From Riptortus pedestris (taxonomy: Eukaryota > Arthropoda > Insecta > Hemiptera > Alydidae): 64,000 bases of DNA. The position numbers and the translations under genes were made by a program. Location: NCBI GenBank assembly GCA_019009955.1, contig CM032229.1, positions 9,298,501 through 9,362,500 on the forward strand, in the 5' to 3' direction. This document shows positions 35,006 through 46,915 of the stretch, piece after piece; position 1 is the first letter of the stretch; the number at the start of each line of letters is the position of its first letter. The notes below the pieces were generated by a model. It was not told the origin of the DNA, did not search any database, and saw nothing but the letters and a program-made list of their open reading frames with translations.

Positions 35006-35599
35006 TGTTGCGAAAATTAAAACACAAGAGAAGGAACCGCGTGATTGGGGAGGGCGGAGGAGTTCAAAGAAGTGCCGCTAATTGGTCGAGTCCTTACAAG
35101 TCCCTTCTAGTCCTTCTTGGAAAAGCCTCGGTCTCACCCTGCTCTCCATTTAAGCCTGTACAGCTAAATCTAATTATAGCCGTCTCCCTGGAACTTCTAG
35201 ACCTTTCTCGAACTGGAACCTTCTATGCCTAGACACTACAAGCATTTAAAAGTCTCACAGTACCCCCACAGTTAGTTTACGGTCAAACGTCTTGATGGTC
35301 ACATCAGTGCTACAATGCGACTTAGTGGAGTGTGGTAAAGTGTTTTTATAAGAAGAACAGAGTTGTGCCGTGACTGTAAGTAGCAGTTTAGTGCCGTGTC
35401 TAAGGCAGTGCAGTGCCGTCTTTTGTGAATTTCAGTGACCGTGAGTGAATTATTGATGTGAGTAGTAATAATCAAGGGTATTGTGCATTGTGAAATAAAT
35501 TGTGCAGTGATAAACTGTGAAATTTTAAGTTTAATTTTTGCAATCCAAAATAACTCATATTAACAACGTTTATTACTGGTTTTGTAATAAAACGTAACA
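35006..35599 (+). mobile_element. Solo LTR (594 bp) with ATAT target duplication
   Basis: Begins TGTTGCG and ends CGTAACA, a 7-bp terminal inverted repeat with one mismatch and the canonical TG...CA ends. ATAT flanks it directly on both sides (35002-35005, 35600-35603). No primer-binding site, polypurine tract or gag/pol lies next to either edge, so this is a solo LTR left by recombination between two LTRs. GC-richer than the flanks; AATAAA occurs at about 35493-35498. A 4-bp duplication is usual for gypsy-type elements, but without internal genes the superfamily is inference. The 101-codon frame at 34927-35232 crosses the edge and is not a gene. Plus strand is chosen from the position of the AATAAA. 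Confidence 0.75.
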
Positions 35600-35603
35600 A
35601 TAT

Positions 35604-36085
35604 ATAATAAATAAAGCCATATTCAATGGATATCCTGTATCTTGAAACCATGCCACATCTCGAATTCCGAAGGACATCTTCTTTAATAACAACGCCATCT
35701 TGGCAATTTCCATCTATTTACGTTAAATTTGGTGGTTGGATTCTCAATTACGTTCATTAGAAGTTATTGAATTTGTATGTAATAAGAAAATGATATAGTT
35801 TTCGTCTTGTACTACCTCAGAGTTGTTACATAATAGCCAGTTCCTCAAAAAGCAGTAAGCCATATTTGAGATGTCATAATACTCATAATTATGAGTAGGG
35901 GAATAATTAATAAAGTAAACATATTGTAATTAACTTCTAATGTGATTATATTCTTTATTTGTTAATTTGCGATTAAATTTCAGTAATTTACTCTTACCGC
36001 ATTGTTCCATTAATTCCTATTGAAATATAGGGAAAACGGCCCACAACGTTTAGGCTTTGTTTTAAACTCCGCCTGTGGGAATCTA
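35604..36085. other. Intergenic DNA, nothing recognised
   Basis: No feature found between the LTR and the inverted repeat. Confidence 0.45.
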
Positions 36086-36302
36086 TTCCAGTTGTATTTT
36101 GCGGCATATCTCCAGTTGTGGTCATGTTGTGGTGGCCCACCATATTTCGCCGGTCTTCCAACCGACTTCTTCTGGTGGTCATGTCTTGGGTGTGCTGTGC
36201 TTGTGGCAGCTCTCAGAAGAAGCCGTCTGGAAGACCGGCGAAATATCGTGGGCCACCATAATATAGACACCGCTGGAGATATGCCGCAAAAGACAACTGG
36301 AA
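36086..36302. repeat. 89-bp imperfect inverted repeat with 39-bp spacer
   Basis: 36086-36174 pairs with 36214-36302. Shared blocks include TTGCGGCATATCTCCAG, GTGGCCCAC and ATATTTCGCCGGTCTTCCA, interrupted by a handful of mismatches. It is GC-richer than its surroundings. A transcript would fold into a long hairpin. It could be a MITE/foldback element or a hairpin-RNA precursor. The three overlapping frames (36010-36321, 36020-36316, 36075-36266) are by-products of the mirror symmetry. Confidence 0.75.
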
Positions 36303-36881
36303 CGGTTAGGCTGTGATACAATTAATTCAAATGATTAAATTTTGATTTGAAATTATTTTTTTACTGGTATGTTTCCATTTCTATGTATGTTTAATTCTGT
36401 ACGTTTAGCAGAACATTCGTAAAAAATTTAATAGGTTCGCATCATTTACAGTATAAAATAGTATTTAAACCCGGGGTTTAGTTGGGAATTGGATTTCATA
36501 AAGAAGCCACTAGTTGATCTCATAGAACATGTATTAAGCCGAAGTGCTAGGAAAATAAATCTACTTGTCTTAGCTGAAACCCTAGCTGAAGGGTGTAACT
36601 CACGTGGGAACTGAGGGGTGGAACCGTTCGTATGTGTGTGTGTGTGTTGGAGGGGATGAGAAATGGAGTTGGTCTAGGCACCGACTTGCCGTTGAGGACT
36701 TATGGATTCCAGCCAAGAAAGAAAAAAGAAAAAAAAAAAAGGAAAATAGTGGCTAGGAGAAGGAGAAGAAATCTAAGCCCTGCCAAATCCGACGGGCAAG
36801 GAAACCCAAATAGAGGGATTGAGAGAGAACAAACGAGAGAGGGAGTGAATGATCTCGGAAAGACGGAGATCGACAACCTCA

Positions 36882-36883
<2 letters not shown>
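36303..36883. other. Intergenic DNA, purine-rich near its right end
   Basis: 36700-36870 is strongly A/G-rich. A 147-codon frame (36632-37075) runs through it into the CT repeat and has no motif. Confidence 0.4.

Positions 36884-36974
<91 letters not shown>
36884..36974. repeat. (CT)n(CA)n microsatellite
   Basis: About 38 CT units followed by CA units. Confidence 0.95.
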
Positions 36975-36979
<5 letters not shown>

Positions 36980-37086
36980 CTCTCTCTATCTATCTATCTA
37001 TCTTTCTGTCGCTCTCTCTCTGCCAGTAATCATTCTATAGGAACAAAAGTTTGTCGATTTATAAAACTTCAGTAATTTGTTTGAAG

Positions 37087-37127
37087 GGGCAAAGTGCTTT
37101 CGACGCATTCCATCATCTTCAGTGCCC
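37087..37127 (-). other. Structured motif CACTGAAGATG...TCGAAAGCAC
   Basis: Minus-strand counterpart of the motif at 33524. An outer GGGCA/TGCCC stem can enclose CTGAAGA and GAAA flanking an inner GATG/CGTC stem. Confidence 0.35.
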
Positions 37128-37143
37128 AGGTGATACAAAAAAA

Positions 37144-37368
37144 GTCCGTCACGCAGGGGCTGCGTAAAGTAAGCAGATTTCCCACGTGAAGTTTTACAAT
37201 AGAGAAATCTGCTTAATAATAACAGAAGTAGTAACCAATTTACGAGGACGAATAGTTAGAGAAACGGCCGCACTAGCGCTCGGTGGAAACTCCCGAACAT
37301 AGCCAACTCCTGTCGACCCCACACACAATACAATTGCAAATATTTCGGTTAAGGGAAATCTGCTAAAA
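37144..37368 (+). mobile_element. H-family element with large internal deletion
   Basis: Both ends are present (GTCCGTCACGCAGGGGCTGC; TTAAGGGAAATCTGCTAAAA) but the element is only 225 bp. The sequence jumps from AATATTTCGGTTAA directly to the terminal palindrome. This shows that the two termini belong to one unit. Confidence 0.75.
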
Positions 37369-38264
37369 AACTGTGTCTATTACATTGTTTTAATAGTTTG
37401 GTGTGTCAATAGGACACTGGTGATAACGCACTGCTCTAACAGCGATTTGTCGCTGTAATTAAACTTTTTTGAATAAGTTTGGCTTTTTTGTATTAGTTAA
37501 CCTACAATATCCCTACAGTTATTAATTTTGATACAGGAATTCTTATAGAAAAATTAAAATCATGAGCTTGGTGTACTTTTTGGCTTAATTAAGAAAAATA
37601 TTTTACTTGTTCCAAAGAAATGTAATCACTTAATAACAAAGTCTCTAACTTTCCTTCGCTGAGAAAAGTTTTACATTAAATTAAAAACACAATTTCTATT
37701 AGAAAAATGTGAAAAAAAAAATTATTTGAATATTGAATGAAGGCAAGATAAAGCCAATAATTCACCTGTAAGTCCATAATCCGCCTGAAAGCGGAAAGAA
37801 ACGAAAAAAAAAAGTCAAAGTTTGTAATGAGTTGTTTGTTTTTTAGATTAGTTTCCAAAGGGTTGGAAGATTTTAAAGGAGACGGGAAAATTATTAAGGA
37901 ATACCAACTGAAACTACTTACTTTGTGACAGGAAAGTTTCTTCTTCAAACTTTAAAGTATATTTAATACCCGGTTTTCAGTATAGAAAAGTTTGTTTTTC
38001 TGGTCATATAATTTAGATGTGGTTTAAAAAGAAATATTTTTTAACTAATTAGCTGTACTATAGAAAAACTTTTATAAATTCAAGATTAATCAAAGTATAA
38101 TACAGGGTCGGAAAGGATGATGTGCCCTGGTTTAGTTATTGTGATGAAGAAAGATTCTATTCATTAGTATAAAAACTATTACAGAGAACGAATCTGCAGT
38201 TAATTAACTCATTCATTTCCAAACGAATATCTTTCATTTTATTGTAAAATATTTGTCTACTTAA
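37369..38264. other. Intergenic DNA, nothing recognised
   Basis: AT-rich; a 90-codon minus-strand frame at 37676-37948 has no motif. Confidence 0.4.
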
Positions 38265-38985
38265 TAAATGCCCTAGCGGTCGTAATTTTCATTAGATCGT
38301 TACGGTTCTCGATATTTAAACATTTTATGTTACAGATCACGTTCGTTATCGTGAAAACGGACCAGTGGGAGGAAGGGTTTGGGGGGGAGGCGGATTTCAA
38401 AAATTCGAAATACCTCCATTATTATAAATCGGGTCGAAAAACTGTATAGAACCAATCTCATTGAAAGTGTAATGTCCTATATTTGTTCTTGTAAACATAT
38501 CTTCTGAAACATGACCATTAACCGAGACACATGAATTTAATAGTTTTCAGCTCTCAGTAAACTCCCACTATATCACGAACCACTTTATCGGAAGCTTAAA
38601 TACGAAGTATTGTTTTCGTTGAACTTTTACAATCAAATGTACATGGAAATATGTTATGTGATGGCGTCATGTACATGAAATTGTTTATTTGATTTATACT
38701 ATACTTGATATTTAATAGTTTCATTCAACACTAAAGTTAATCGACGTTACGGCTGAAATAGGACCAGGAATGAGAGAGGGTGTGGGTATTGGAAAATTAA
38801 AAAATAACTCTAGTTTAATGGGACAGATCGTAAAATTGTATATAACCAATCTTGTTAAAGTATTGATGTTCTCCAATTGTTGTTCTATGAATTATGAGTT
38901 ATTCATATTCTTTGTTTTCAGCTTTTAATACCACCCTCTCCATCTACTAGTCATTATTTTTTTTTACTTAAGAATAAAGAACATT
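38265..38985 (-). mobile_element. H-family element, long form, ends missing
   Basis: Contains CCCTAGCGGTCGTAATTTTC, the GGACCAGTGGGAGG tract, the first AACCGAGACA module, then GATTTATACTATACTTGATA and the second GGCTGAAATAGGACCAGG module. Confidence 0.6.
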
Positions 38986-39185
38986 TGGTGAAATAAACGT
39001 GGAAAACGTGATTAGTGCTACGTGGCAGGTATTTTATTTTCTTCACTGTGAAGTTCTATTAGATACACAGACTAAAGAAGTATTGCATATCTATTTCAAA
39101 ATTGGGATTTAATTCCTTATCATTACTAAGCTCAGCGTTAATTTCAACAAACCAAATTTGAATTATTTGAAACGAGGTTCAGGTA

Positions 39186-39395
39186 CCTCTCAACGTTTGA
39201 GGTAAAGCCTCGGCCTTAATCTCACTTGTTAAACTTACAGGTGAATGTTTGATTCCCGTATGGGCAATAGGTATTTAGTGACGAACTCATTAAATAAAAT
39301 CCTTAGACCCATCCTAGCTAGAAACGGGTGGTAACCTGTAGGTAGCCCGGCCGAATTAGCCATAGTGGCAAAAAGTGAACTTAAGTAAATAATGA
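39186..39395 (+). mobile_element. SINE, plus orientation, near full-length
   Basis: tRNA-like head (GCCTCGGCCTTAATCTCAC, degraded B box GTTTGATTCCC), body with ATTTAGTGACGAACTCATTA and GGTGGTAACCTGTAGGTAGC, tail AAGTAAATAATGATA. Confidence 0.75.
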
Positions 39396-40637
39396 TAGTT
39401 TTCATTTGAAACAACAGTGTTTCGACCACTCATACTGATGATAAGTCAAAATAGATTGGGCATGTAATAAATTAATCGAAGGAAAACAATGGAGTGACTG
39501 GTGTTTGTATACTAATTGTACAAGTTGAAACAGAAAGGCCCATGAAAGGGGAGAAGTGGGCAGGAAACGGTGGGTGTTTCTCGTGTAAACAAACCTATCT
39601 CTGGTTTTATTTAACCCAATCATCAAGTAGTTAGGGATTAAATACTTTGAAGTGTTACCGACACATATTATTTCTCCATGCCTAGCTCAAGTCAACATTA
39701 GTTTCCTCTCGAGCCTTTCCCCTCAGTGGCAGAGTATTGCTGGCTCTAGCCAATTCACAACAACCTCTAGAAAAGCCCTTTGGTTTTTTATCTCCCCACA
39801 TCATATCAGATAATTTCTAGCTTAATCTCAGTTTTTCATCAATACGCACATTATTCCTTTAACCTTCTCCCTCTTTCCACCCCCAGTCATAGAATTTCCG
39901 GAGATTCATAACGTCATATGAGAGAAACTAATTTAAATCTTACGTCGTATTGGCTCTCCACAGACTCACCAATACAAATATCTTCAGTCCAAGAAGATTT
40001 TCAATTAGTTCATGCTAATTTATAGATGCCGCTAAGACATTATGACGAAGAAACTGTCGCCTAACTAGCAAGTCACAAAGTGGTGAATGAAGTGTGCGCG
40101 TAGTGATATACAATAAGTATATTTGGAGCTTATTTTTCAAAAACTTAATCTTAATTCAACTTTGTGAATTTTGAATTTGTTGTTAAATATTTAATATTAT
40201 TCATTATAAAATAAATTTTAAAAATTGTAAAAAATGAGGGGGGAGGGAAAAGTTTTAAAAAATATGATGTTTAAAAAATATCTGATTTCAAGGTTTTAAA
40301 CATACATTAATAACCACATAGCTATCATTTGAAACTTTTTTTTTCTATCTATTACATATCCAGTTCCGCACGAACAAAAAAATAAATTCTGTTACGGGTG
40401 CGCACGGAAAGCAGATATTGAAGGAGTTCATAGCCCGGCATACCTATGGCTAGCTTTTGGAGTGTCCACCGGCAAATATCATGGCAAAAATTAAAATTAA
40501 AAAAAGACATTAATTCAGAAACACACGGTTCATGAAAACATTGCAAGTAAGAGTGAAAAAAAACTCTCTACAGAAAAACTCATCAACTAAAAATTATTAT
40601 TAATTATATTTGGAAAATCACTCATCAATATCATTTT

Positions 40638-40638
<1 letters not shown>
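39396..40638. other. Intergenic DNA, nothing recognised
   Basis: 39660-39990 is relatively C/T-rich and appears single-copy within the window. No gene supported. Confidence 0.4.
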
Positions 40639-40691
<53 letters not shown>

Positions 40692-40840
40692 TTATGAAGA
40701 TTGGCAGGATCATGGATATAATTTTGTGGATGATAATATCCTTCTGGGTAGGATCGATGTACATTTGAAGAAAGTTTTCGAATATCGTATGATCAGAACT
40801 ACTCCAATAGCTTATTTCCCCATAAGGGAAATATGTTCAA
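40639..40840 (+). mobile_element. H-family right-end fragment with TA microsatellite
   Basis: (TA)n at 40639-40690, then GGGTAGGATCGATGTACATT and CCCCATAAGGGAAATATGTT, a mutated H terminus. Confidence 0.6.
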
Positions 40841-40970
40841 TTACAATTATAGTATACATTGAATTATTAATGTAAAGAACAAGCATTTCATATATTTTAT
40901 GTGTTACAATGACAATTTAGAACAAGGAATAGTTATATTATAAGAATATTAGAAACAAAACGAGTTTGTA

Positions 40971-42217
40971 TAGGGTATGGGAATAAGTTTTAATTTTTTT
41001 TATGGTGAAAAAAAAAACAAATTGGAATAGAGAAATAAAAAAGTACTTTATTCAAAATAATTTTCATTTGAAGCGACAACCTGGGCCCATCTTTCTGGCA
41101 GTAAACGGATTCCTCGAGCGAAGAATTCTATATCTTTCGACGCAATCCAGTCATCGACCCATTTTTTAACATCCTCGTATATGGTAAAGCGCTGCCTAGT
41201 AAGTGCTGACTGCATAGACCGGAACAAATAATAATCTGAATCTGGGGTAGGACCTCCCAGTTGACCTGTTCTAGGTATGTCCGGACGGGATGGCCAACAT
41301 GGGGCCTAGCATTGTCGTGCTGCAAAATCAGTTTTTCATGTCTATCACGCCATTCAAAATTCTTGAATAGCTCGTTTCAAACGTATCAACTGAAGTCGGT
41401 AAAGTTGGGAATTAATAGTTTCAGACTGTTTCAGCAGCTCATAGTAGACCACACCCCGCATGTCCCACCAGATACAGAGCATCACCTTAAAGCCATGAAT
41501 ATTGCGCTTGGGTGTTGATGGACCTGGTTCACCTGGCTTCACCCATGCAAGTTTACGTTTAGGATTGTCATAGTGAATCCATTTTTCATCGCCAGTGATA
41601 ATCCGATGCAAAAAACTCTTTCTTCTTTGTCGATCAAGCAACATTTCGCAAGTGACCAAACGTCTTTCAATATCCCTTTCCTTCAACTCGTATGGCGTCC
41701 AATTTCCTGCCTTCTCAACCATTCCCAGAGCATGTAGCCGTTTTCCAATGGTGGGTCGATCAACACCTAATGCTGTAGCCAACTCTTCAAGGGTCTGACA
41801 AGGATCAATGTCAAGCAATTCCTGAAGTTCCTCGTCTTGAAACTTTTTTGGGGCACCATCGCGTTCTTTGTCATCGACATTAAAGTCACCACTTTTGAAG
41901 CGCTTGAACCAATATCTGCAAGTCGCCTCCGATGGAGCATGGTCACCATAAACATCCACAAACAAGCGATACGTTTCTGCAGCACTTTTCTTTAAAAGAT
42001 AGTAGTGAAGCAGAACTTCCCGCAAATGCTGTTTTTTTGGAACATATTCCATGATATAAGAAATCTAGATGTTAACACTCCAAGCAAAAGTTATGTACTG
42101 TGTTTATCACCTTACTAACACCCTTTCTTAATCCATGTATGGAAGATTAGATAAGATGTAAGAGATAACAATTTCAACATTAAAAAAAAAAAAATTAAAA
42201 CTTATTCCCATATCCTA
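40971..42217 (-). mobile_element. Full-length mariner transposon (1247 bp), inactive
   Basis: Terminal inverted repeats are TAGGGTATGGGAATAAGTTT at the left and its complement at the right (one mismatch, G/A, in the first ~30 bp). TA flanks both sides (40969-40970, 42218-42219), the obligatory Tc1/mariner target. Length is typical for the family. It contains one transposase gene on the minus strand, which is broken. Confidence 0.93.
41048..42052 (-). pseudogene. mariner transposase, frameshifted
   Basis: Start ATG at 42052 (MEYVPKKQHLREVLL). The N-terminal helix-turn-helix DNA-binding domain includes the WFKRFKSGDF motif (about residues 47-56) and TLEELATALGVDRPTIGKRL. The catalytic domain has TGDEKWIHYDN (first Asp), the mariner-typical NIHGFKVMLCIWWD, and QHDNARPH (second Asp). 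The frame is open for 232 codons to 41354, where an extra base breaks it between IQEF and EWRDRHEK. A second lesion near 41240 combines a shift with loss of roughly nine codons before SDYYLF (third Asp), shortening the DD34D spacing. After it, EDVKKWVDDWIASKD and LLPERW are recognisable, up to a TAA at 41048. The product would normally cut and paste the element at TA sites. The closest match by motif is the cecropia/mori/mauritiana side of the mariners. It cannot be active as it stands. Confidence 0.93.
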
Positions 42218-43634
42218 TACATTATTATTTAATGAAATAAGAATTTAATGGCTATATTCATTTATTAACTTATCACTTTATCAATTTTCAAGTATTTTGG
42301 GTATTTAGAAAACTAAATTCATAATTTTTCTTGAACAGCTAGCCGTGAATTGAAAAAATGAGGATATATTAAACATACGTAAATTATATTTGAGTAAATT
42401 TATAGAAATGAATAAGATAATCTGTAGTTGCAAATATTGTTGGGCAAAAAGTAATTAGAGAAGTAGAAATAAATATTAAGGTCTGTTGAGTGTAATTGTA
42501 TATTTATTTTAATTTGTGTCATCAGTAACGATACATGCTTGGTTGAGGGAACATTAAATTGTTGTTATTATATGTTCAATTCTTCATTACTTACTGCATT
42601 TTTAAATAGAATTTAATTAACATGTACTCGGTTAGTGAACTTGATCTGATGTTTTTACAGCCATATTTCAATATTGTGCCGATCACAATACCATACGCAT
42701 AATGAGAATTCGTTCATCGTAAAATACGTCATAATATTGTGTGTCTGAATAATTAAAATTTAGACCCTAGAGTCAAAATTCCTTTTGTCTTAAATAATCA
42801 GTGTTGGATATTGGATTCCATTTAGTGAGTTACTAAATAAATAAAATTCTGTTGCCAACGCGGTTATGGATATAACAACTTAACAATTTCTAAGAGTGTT
42901 AAGGGAAAGGAACAAAATTAATAATTACAATGGAAATTAAGTAAAAAAAATGGGCACAGGTTAGAATCGATAAGGGAGAAGATTAGCAGAGATGCTATCC
43001 ACAAGTGAGCAACAGTAACATATATTATTATAATTCTCCATTTGCAGTGCTAGTTAGCTATCTGCAGCAGACACCAACTATTAATTTCTTTAATTGAATG
43101 CCTGCTTCAGTAGTGATATGGTTGACAGTTGTTGCAATGATACCCTCTCACTATATTAATATTATCTTTAGTAGGTTCTGCCCAAATATATTCGGCCTGT
43201 CAGAAGCAAGCTGCTCCAAGTATTGGGGTAGAGTCACCGGCTAAATATCACCATATGATATGAATTAGCTCATAGCAATGTCCACTGACCCATATCACGG
43301 CTGTATTGTGCAATATATACCGTCGACGGCTTTGTCAGATGCTCACACTGTCAGATTTGTAACTTTAATGTCAGCCGTTATGTAATGGAGGCAATGCGCG
43401 GCGGTGAGTGACAGCACCTTCTAGGGAAGCCAAGGTGCTAATGTGATTCCCTCCATGCTGTAATGCCTTAGGGAGTCTTCCAGGGCGTCACTCAGGGGCA
43501 TTTCGTGCATGTCGGGCATTTCGCTATTGGCAATTTCTGGAACAAATTAATTCGTCGAGTGATGATTCTATCAAACCTATAGAGAGTTTGTAATGGGGAA
43601 TTTTATAATTAAGCAAAAGTTACTAAAAGACGTA

Positions 43635-43644
<10 letters not shown>
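42218..43644. other. Intergenic DNA, nothing recognised
   Basis: 43190-43560 is GC-richer and apparently single-copy, with a small hairpin CACCTT...AGGTG near 43411. No reading frame or RNA family recognised. Confidence 0.4.

Positions 43645-43700
<56 letters not shown>
43645..43700. repeat. (TA)n microsatellite preceded by (GT)n
   Basis: About 28 TA units after GTGTGTGTGT. Confidence 0.95.
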
Positions 43701-43703
<3 letters not shown>

Positions 43704-44059
43704 ACACCGGGGAATGTATTACGAGGGTTATACGGACATGCAGAAGTTTCTCATTGCCTTCTGCATCAGACCACCTAGCAATAAAGTCATAAAGGCGTAA
43801 GTGGAGACAATTCTATTCAAGGGCAGAGTTGTTAGATAGCCATCCCTCGGCAGCCTGCATAAGCTGACTAATGATAGACTATTAGCCACTGCGATTATAC
43901 AGACTACAACTTTAATCAACACTCAGGTCTTGTCCCGCTCACATGTTGTAAGTGACAATTTAGACAAGGGACTATATATATATTTAATGTTCTCTCCATT
44001 CAACATTAAATAAAAAAGAATGTAGCCAAATTTAACAGATTTATCAAACAGGTCATAAT

Positions 44060-44338
44060 GACCTCAGAAACACTATTTATCAATACTTTTATATTGTTTA
44101 TTTTCTGTATGTTTTCATTGTTAAAATTCTTATGTTATTATATTTTGCTCATTTTCTGTTTGTTCGTGTTTATTTTTCTTTTTGCGTTTCCGGTTTTGTG
44201 TTCTTAGTTTGTTCTGTTTTAATAACAGTGTACGAATTTCTCTTCCTACTTTTTCCCATATTTTCTATTTATTTCTGTTTTTGTTCATAAGCAATATCGC
44301 CTTGTAGCGAACGCTCCTCAATGACTAAATAAATAAAT
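44060..44338 (+). mobile_element. LINE 3' UTR end
   Basis: T-rich 3' UTR ending AAGCAATATCGCCTTGTAGC, GAACGCTCC and a CTAAATAAATAAA tail. The 3' end matches that of the LINE at 16263-17095. No coding part is attached, so it is severely 5'-truncated. Confidence 0.6.
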
Positions 44339-44414
44339 TTTATGTTTTTTATAGAAATTAAAAATAAAAATTTTTATGTGACACTCATCTTTGAAGCCTT
44401 ACGCGTTCTACTAT

Positions 44415-44965
44415 TATAATTACTATTCACGCCAAACGCACTCCCATATGTCATTACTGTTCAAGAAAGACGCATTCTTATTCGACTATTTTGATTGAAA
44501 CGAAATAATTCTTCTGTGTCAATTACTATTCGTGCCAAATGAATTCTCATCTGCCAATTAATCCTCATATTTATATACTTATTTTAATTTAAAAAAAACC
44601 GATTCTAATGAATAAATTACTATTCATCCCAAACGCGCTCCCGTCTGTCAATTACTGTTCAAGATTAACGAACTCCTGTTCGACTATATCAATTCAAACA
44701 AACGGATTGTTATGCGTCAATTACTATTCGTCTCAAACGCAATCTCATCCGTCAATTACCATTCAAACTAAACACAGCCACATCCGTCAGTTACTGTTCA
44801 AGACCATCTCATTCTTCTGCGACTATTTCAATTCAAACCAATTTCGTTCTTCTGCGTCAATTAATGTTCATCCCAAACTCATACGTATTTCTCATAGTTT
44901 CCATTGGAAAAAAAAACGCAGTCAAGCGACAATTACTGAATCAAGGAAGAACTATTTATATGATT
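44415..44965. repeat. Diverged 35-bp minisatellite, about 15 units
   Basis: Units follow the pattern TCAATTACTATTCNTCCCAA plus ACGCANTCTCATCCG, 35 bp each (five consecutive unit boundaries between 44690 and 44855 keep this spacing). Alternate units begin with ACTATTTCAATTCAAAC, hinting at a 70-bp higher-order pair. The 119-codon frame at 44608-44967 arises because 3 x 35 bp keeps the frame periodic; it is not a credible gene. Confidence 0.75.
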
Positions 44966-46248
44966 AGAAAAAAATGTTTTACATTCCATGATAAAATATA
45001 GTTTTTCTGTCCATATCCTAATTAAAGGACAAATATTGAATCACGTAATAACCGTCATTTATTAGCGTTTTATGATAAATCAAAACTTTAAGTACAGGAT
45101 TAAAAAAAAAAATTCAGAACTATGAGTAGTAATGTCGGATCCTATAAATGAAAAAGTGTCCCTCTCTCCGAGTTTGAAGCTCCTTAATATCGCCATGTAC
45201 ATAACTAAAATGATGATTATGATAAAAAAATTCACTTGGATTAATTCATCATTTAGAGAGCACTTAGAACTCTATGCTGATAGAATATGTCTACAAACTG
45301 ACATCTACGTTTGATGGTCAAAGCCACGGATGTGAATAGATTATCAATAATTAGACTATACAATTCAGTTTTAAATTCTATATTTCATTTTAGATAAGTA
45401 TGAGCCTTTGACTGAATAGGTTTTCTGTACTACGTTCTGAAACATGAGTACATTTGCGGAGCCTATAACACTCTTGGGACAAAGTATAAACAAAAATGGA
45501 AGTGGCACTCCTAGAAAAAACTCTTTGTACAATTTCTATGTGGGTGCTAATGGTGGCCCAAGTAATTTACAGTGTGACGACAAAGTTAGAAAAATATGTA
45601 GAATAAAAAGCGAGCAGTTGTCGGAGATAGTGGGACAACCATAAGTCAGCAGCTTGCTTTGTGACTCTCACTGATAAATAAAAATATGTTTCTTATTCAC
45701 TCTAAATAATATTTTTCTCTGAAAAATAGCTCCGTTTTTTTTTTTGCGTAAAATGTCAGCTCTGGTCGAGCCTGTACTATTTATTTTTCTTCAGGAAGTT
45801 AATATGAAAATTCGTTCTGACAATTTTGTTAATTTCTCCTGAGGGACTCACTATTACTCTAGGACCGTTGGAACATTTCATATCCAGGCCCTAGATGGGA
45901 TGAACATAGTTTTTTATAATCTTAAAAAAACCGGATAAATTAATTTCGATTATTACATTTCAAATTGACATTAAATTTATTTATTTTTCATGAGCTGGTT
46001 AAGGAATAGAATCAGAATCTTGTAGAATTCTCAATACATCAATTATTTATCAACTGGTACTGGTTTCTATTATTCTAGAAGTCTATTTAGCTAATCATTA
46101 CATACATTTATATTATAATAATTATTTGAAAGTAAAGGGAAGCGTTCAACCTCTTGCGAAGAAAATATGACTGGAACTCTAGTCTTGATATTCATCATTC
46201 TATATATATAGCCAAGCCCAAATTTGTTATATTGGTTTTGCCATTGTG
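44966..46248. other. Intergenic DNA, nothing recognised
   Basis: A 66-codon frame at 45444-45644 (MSTFAEPITLLGQ...) has ordinary amino-acid composition but no motif or splice context that I can support. Confidence 0.4.
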
Positions 46249-46358
46249 ATTTTAGCAGATTTCTCTTAAGGGAAATCAGCTATTGAGGTAGTACTCATGA
46301 CGCGATTTTCAAAAAATGTCCTCAAATATGAAGATTACGAAAATTAGGTCCGGTCAAA

Positions 46359-46407
<49 letters not shown>

Positions 46408-46860
46408 CTTATAACATTCTAGAGTTCGCAATTTAGGTTTGATCGTTACGAAACACGATATTTAATCGTTTTATGTAGAATAGTTCGATATGGCAGAAAT
46501 CCAGTGAGAGGGGGGAGTTTAGAGGTGGGGGATTTCTAAAATAAGAAATATCTCCGGTATTATAAGAGAGTTCGAAAAATTGTACCTAATTAATTTTATT
46601 GATAATTAAATTGCATATAAACTTTGTTATAAACATACTTTCTCTGTCATAAATATTAATTAAAAGATATTTGGATTTTTTTAGTTTTCAGCCATCAGTT
46701 CAGCCATCTCACGTCATAGTAAGCTATTTTATCATGAACTACTTTATTCTAGGTCTAAATACCAAATATTCTTTACAAGAGACCTTTATTATGCGAGATA
46801 CATTCAAGTTCGTTGTGTGGTGACGTCTACAATTAAGATTATTTGTTTTTATCTTTCTAA
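46249..46860 (-). mobile_element. H-family element, palindromic end present
   Basis: Starts TTTTAGCAGATTTCTCTTAA, has a TA tract at 46362-46403, then the standard modules to about 46830. It meets an oppositely oriented H end on its right. Confidence 0.65.
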
Positions 46861-46864
46861 TGTT

Positions 46865-46865
<1 letters not shown>

Positions 46866-46915
<50 letters not shown>

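Noticed and set aside
36010..36321. Overlapping frames of 62-103 codons on both strands
   Set aside because: They mirror the inverted repeat and show no domain or codon signature.
44608..44967. 119-codon frame
   Set aside because: It lies inside the 35-bp tandem array; the periodic frame explains it.
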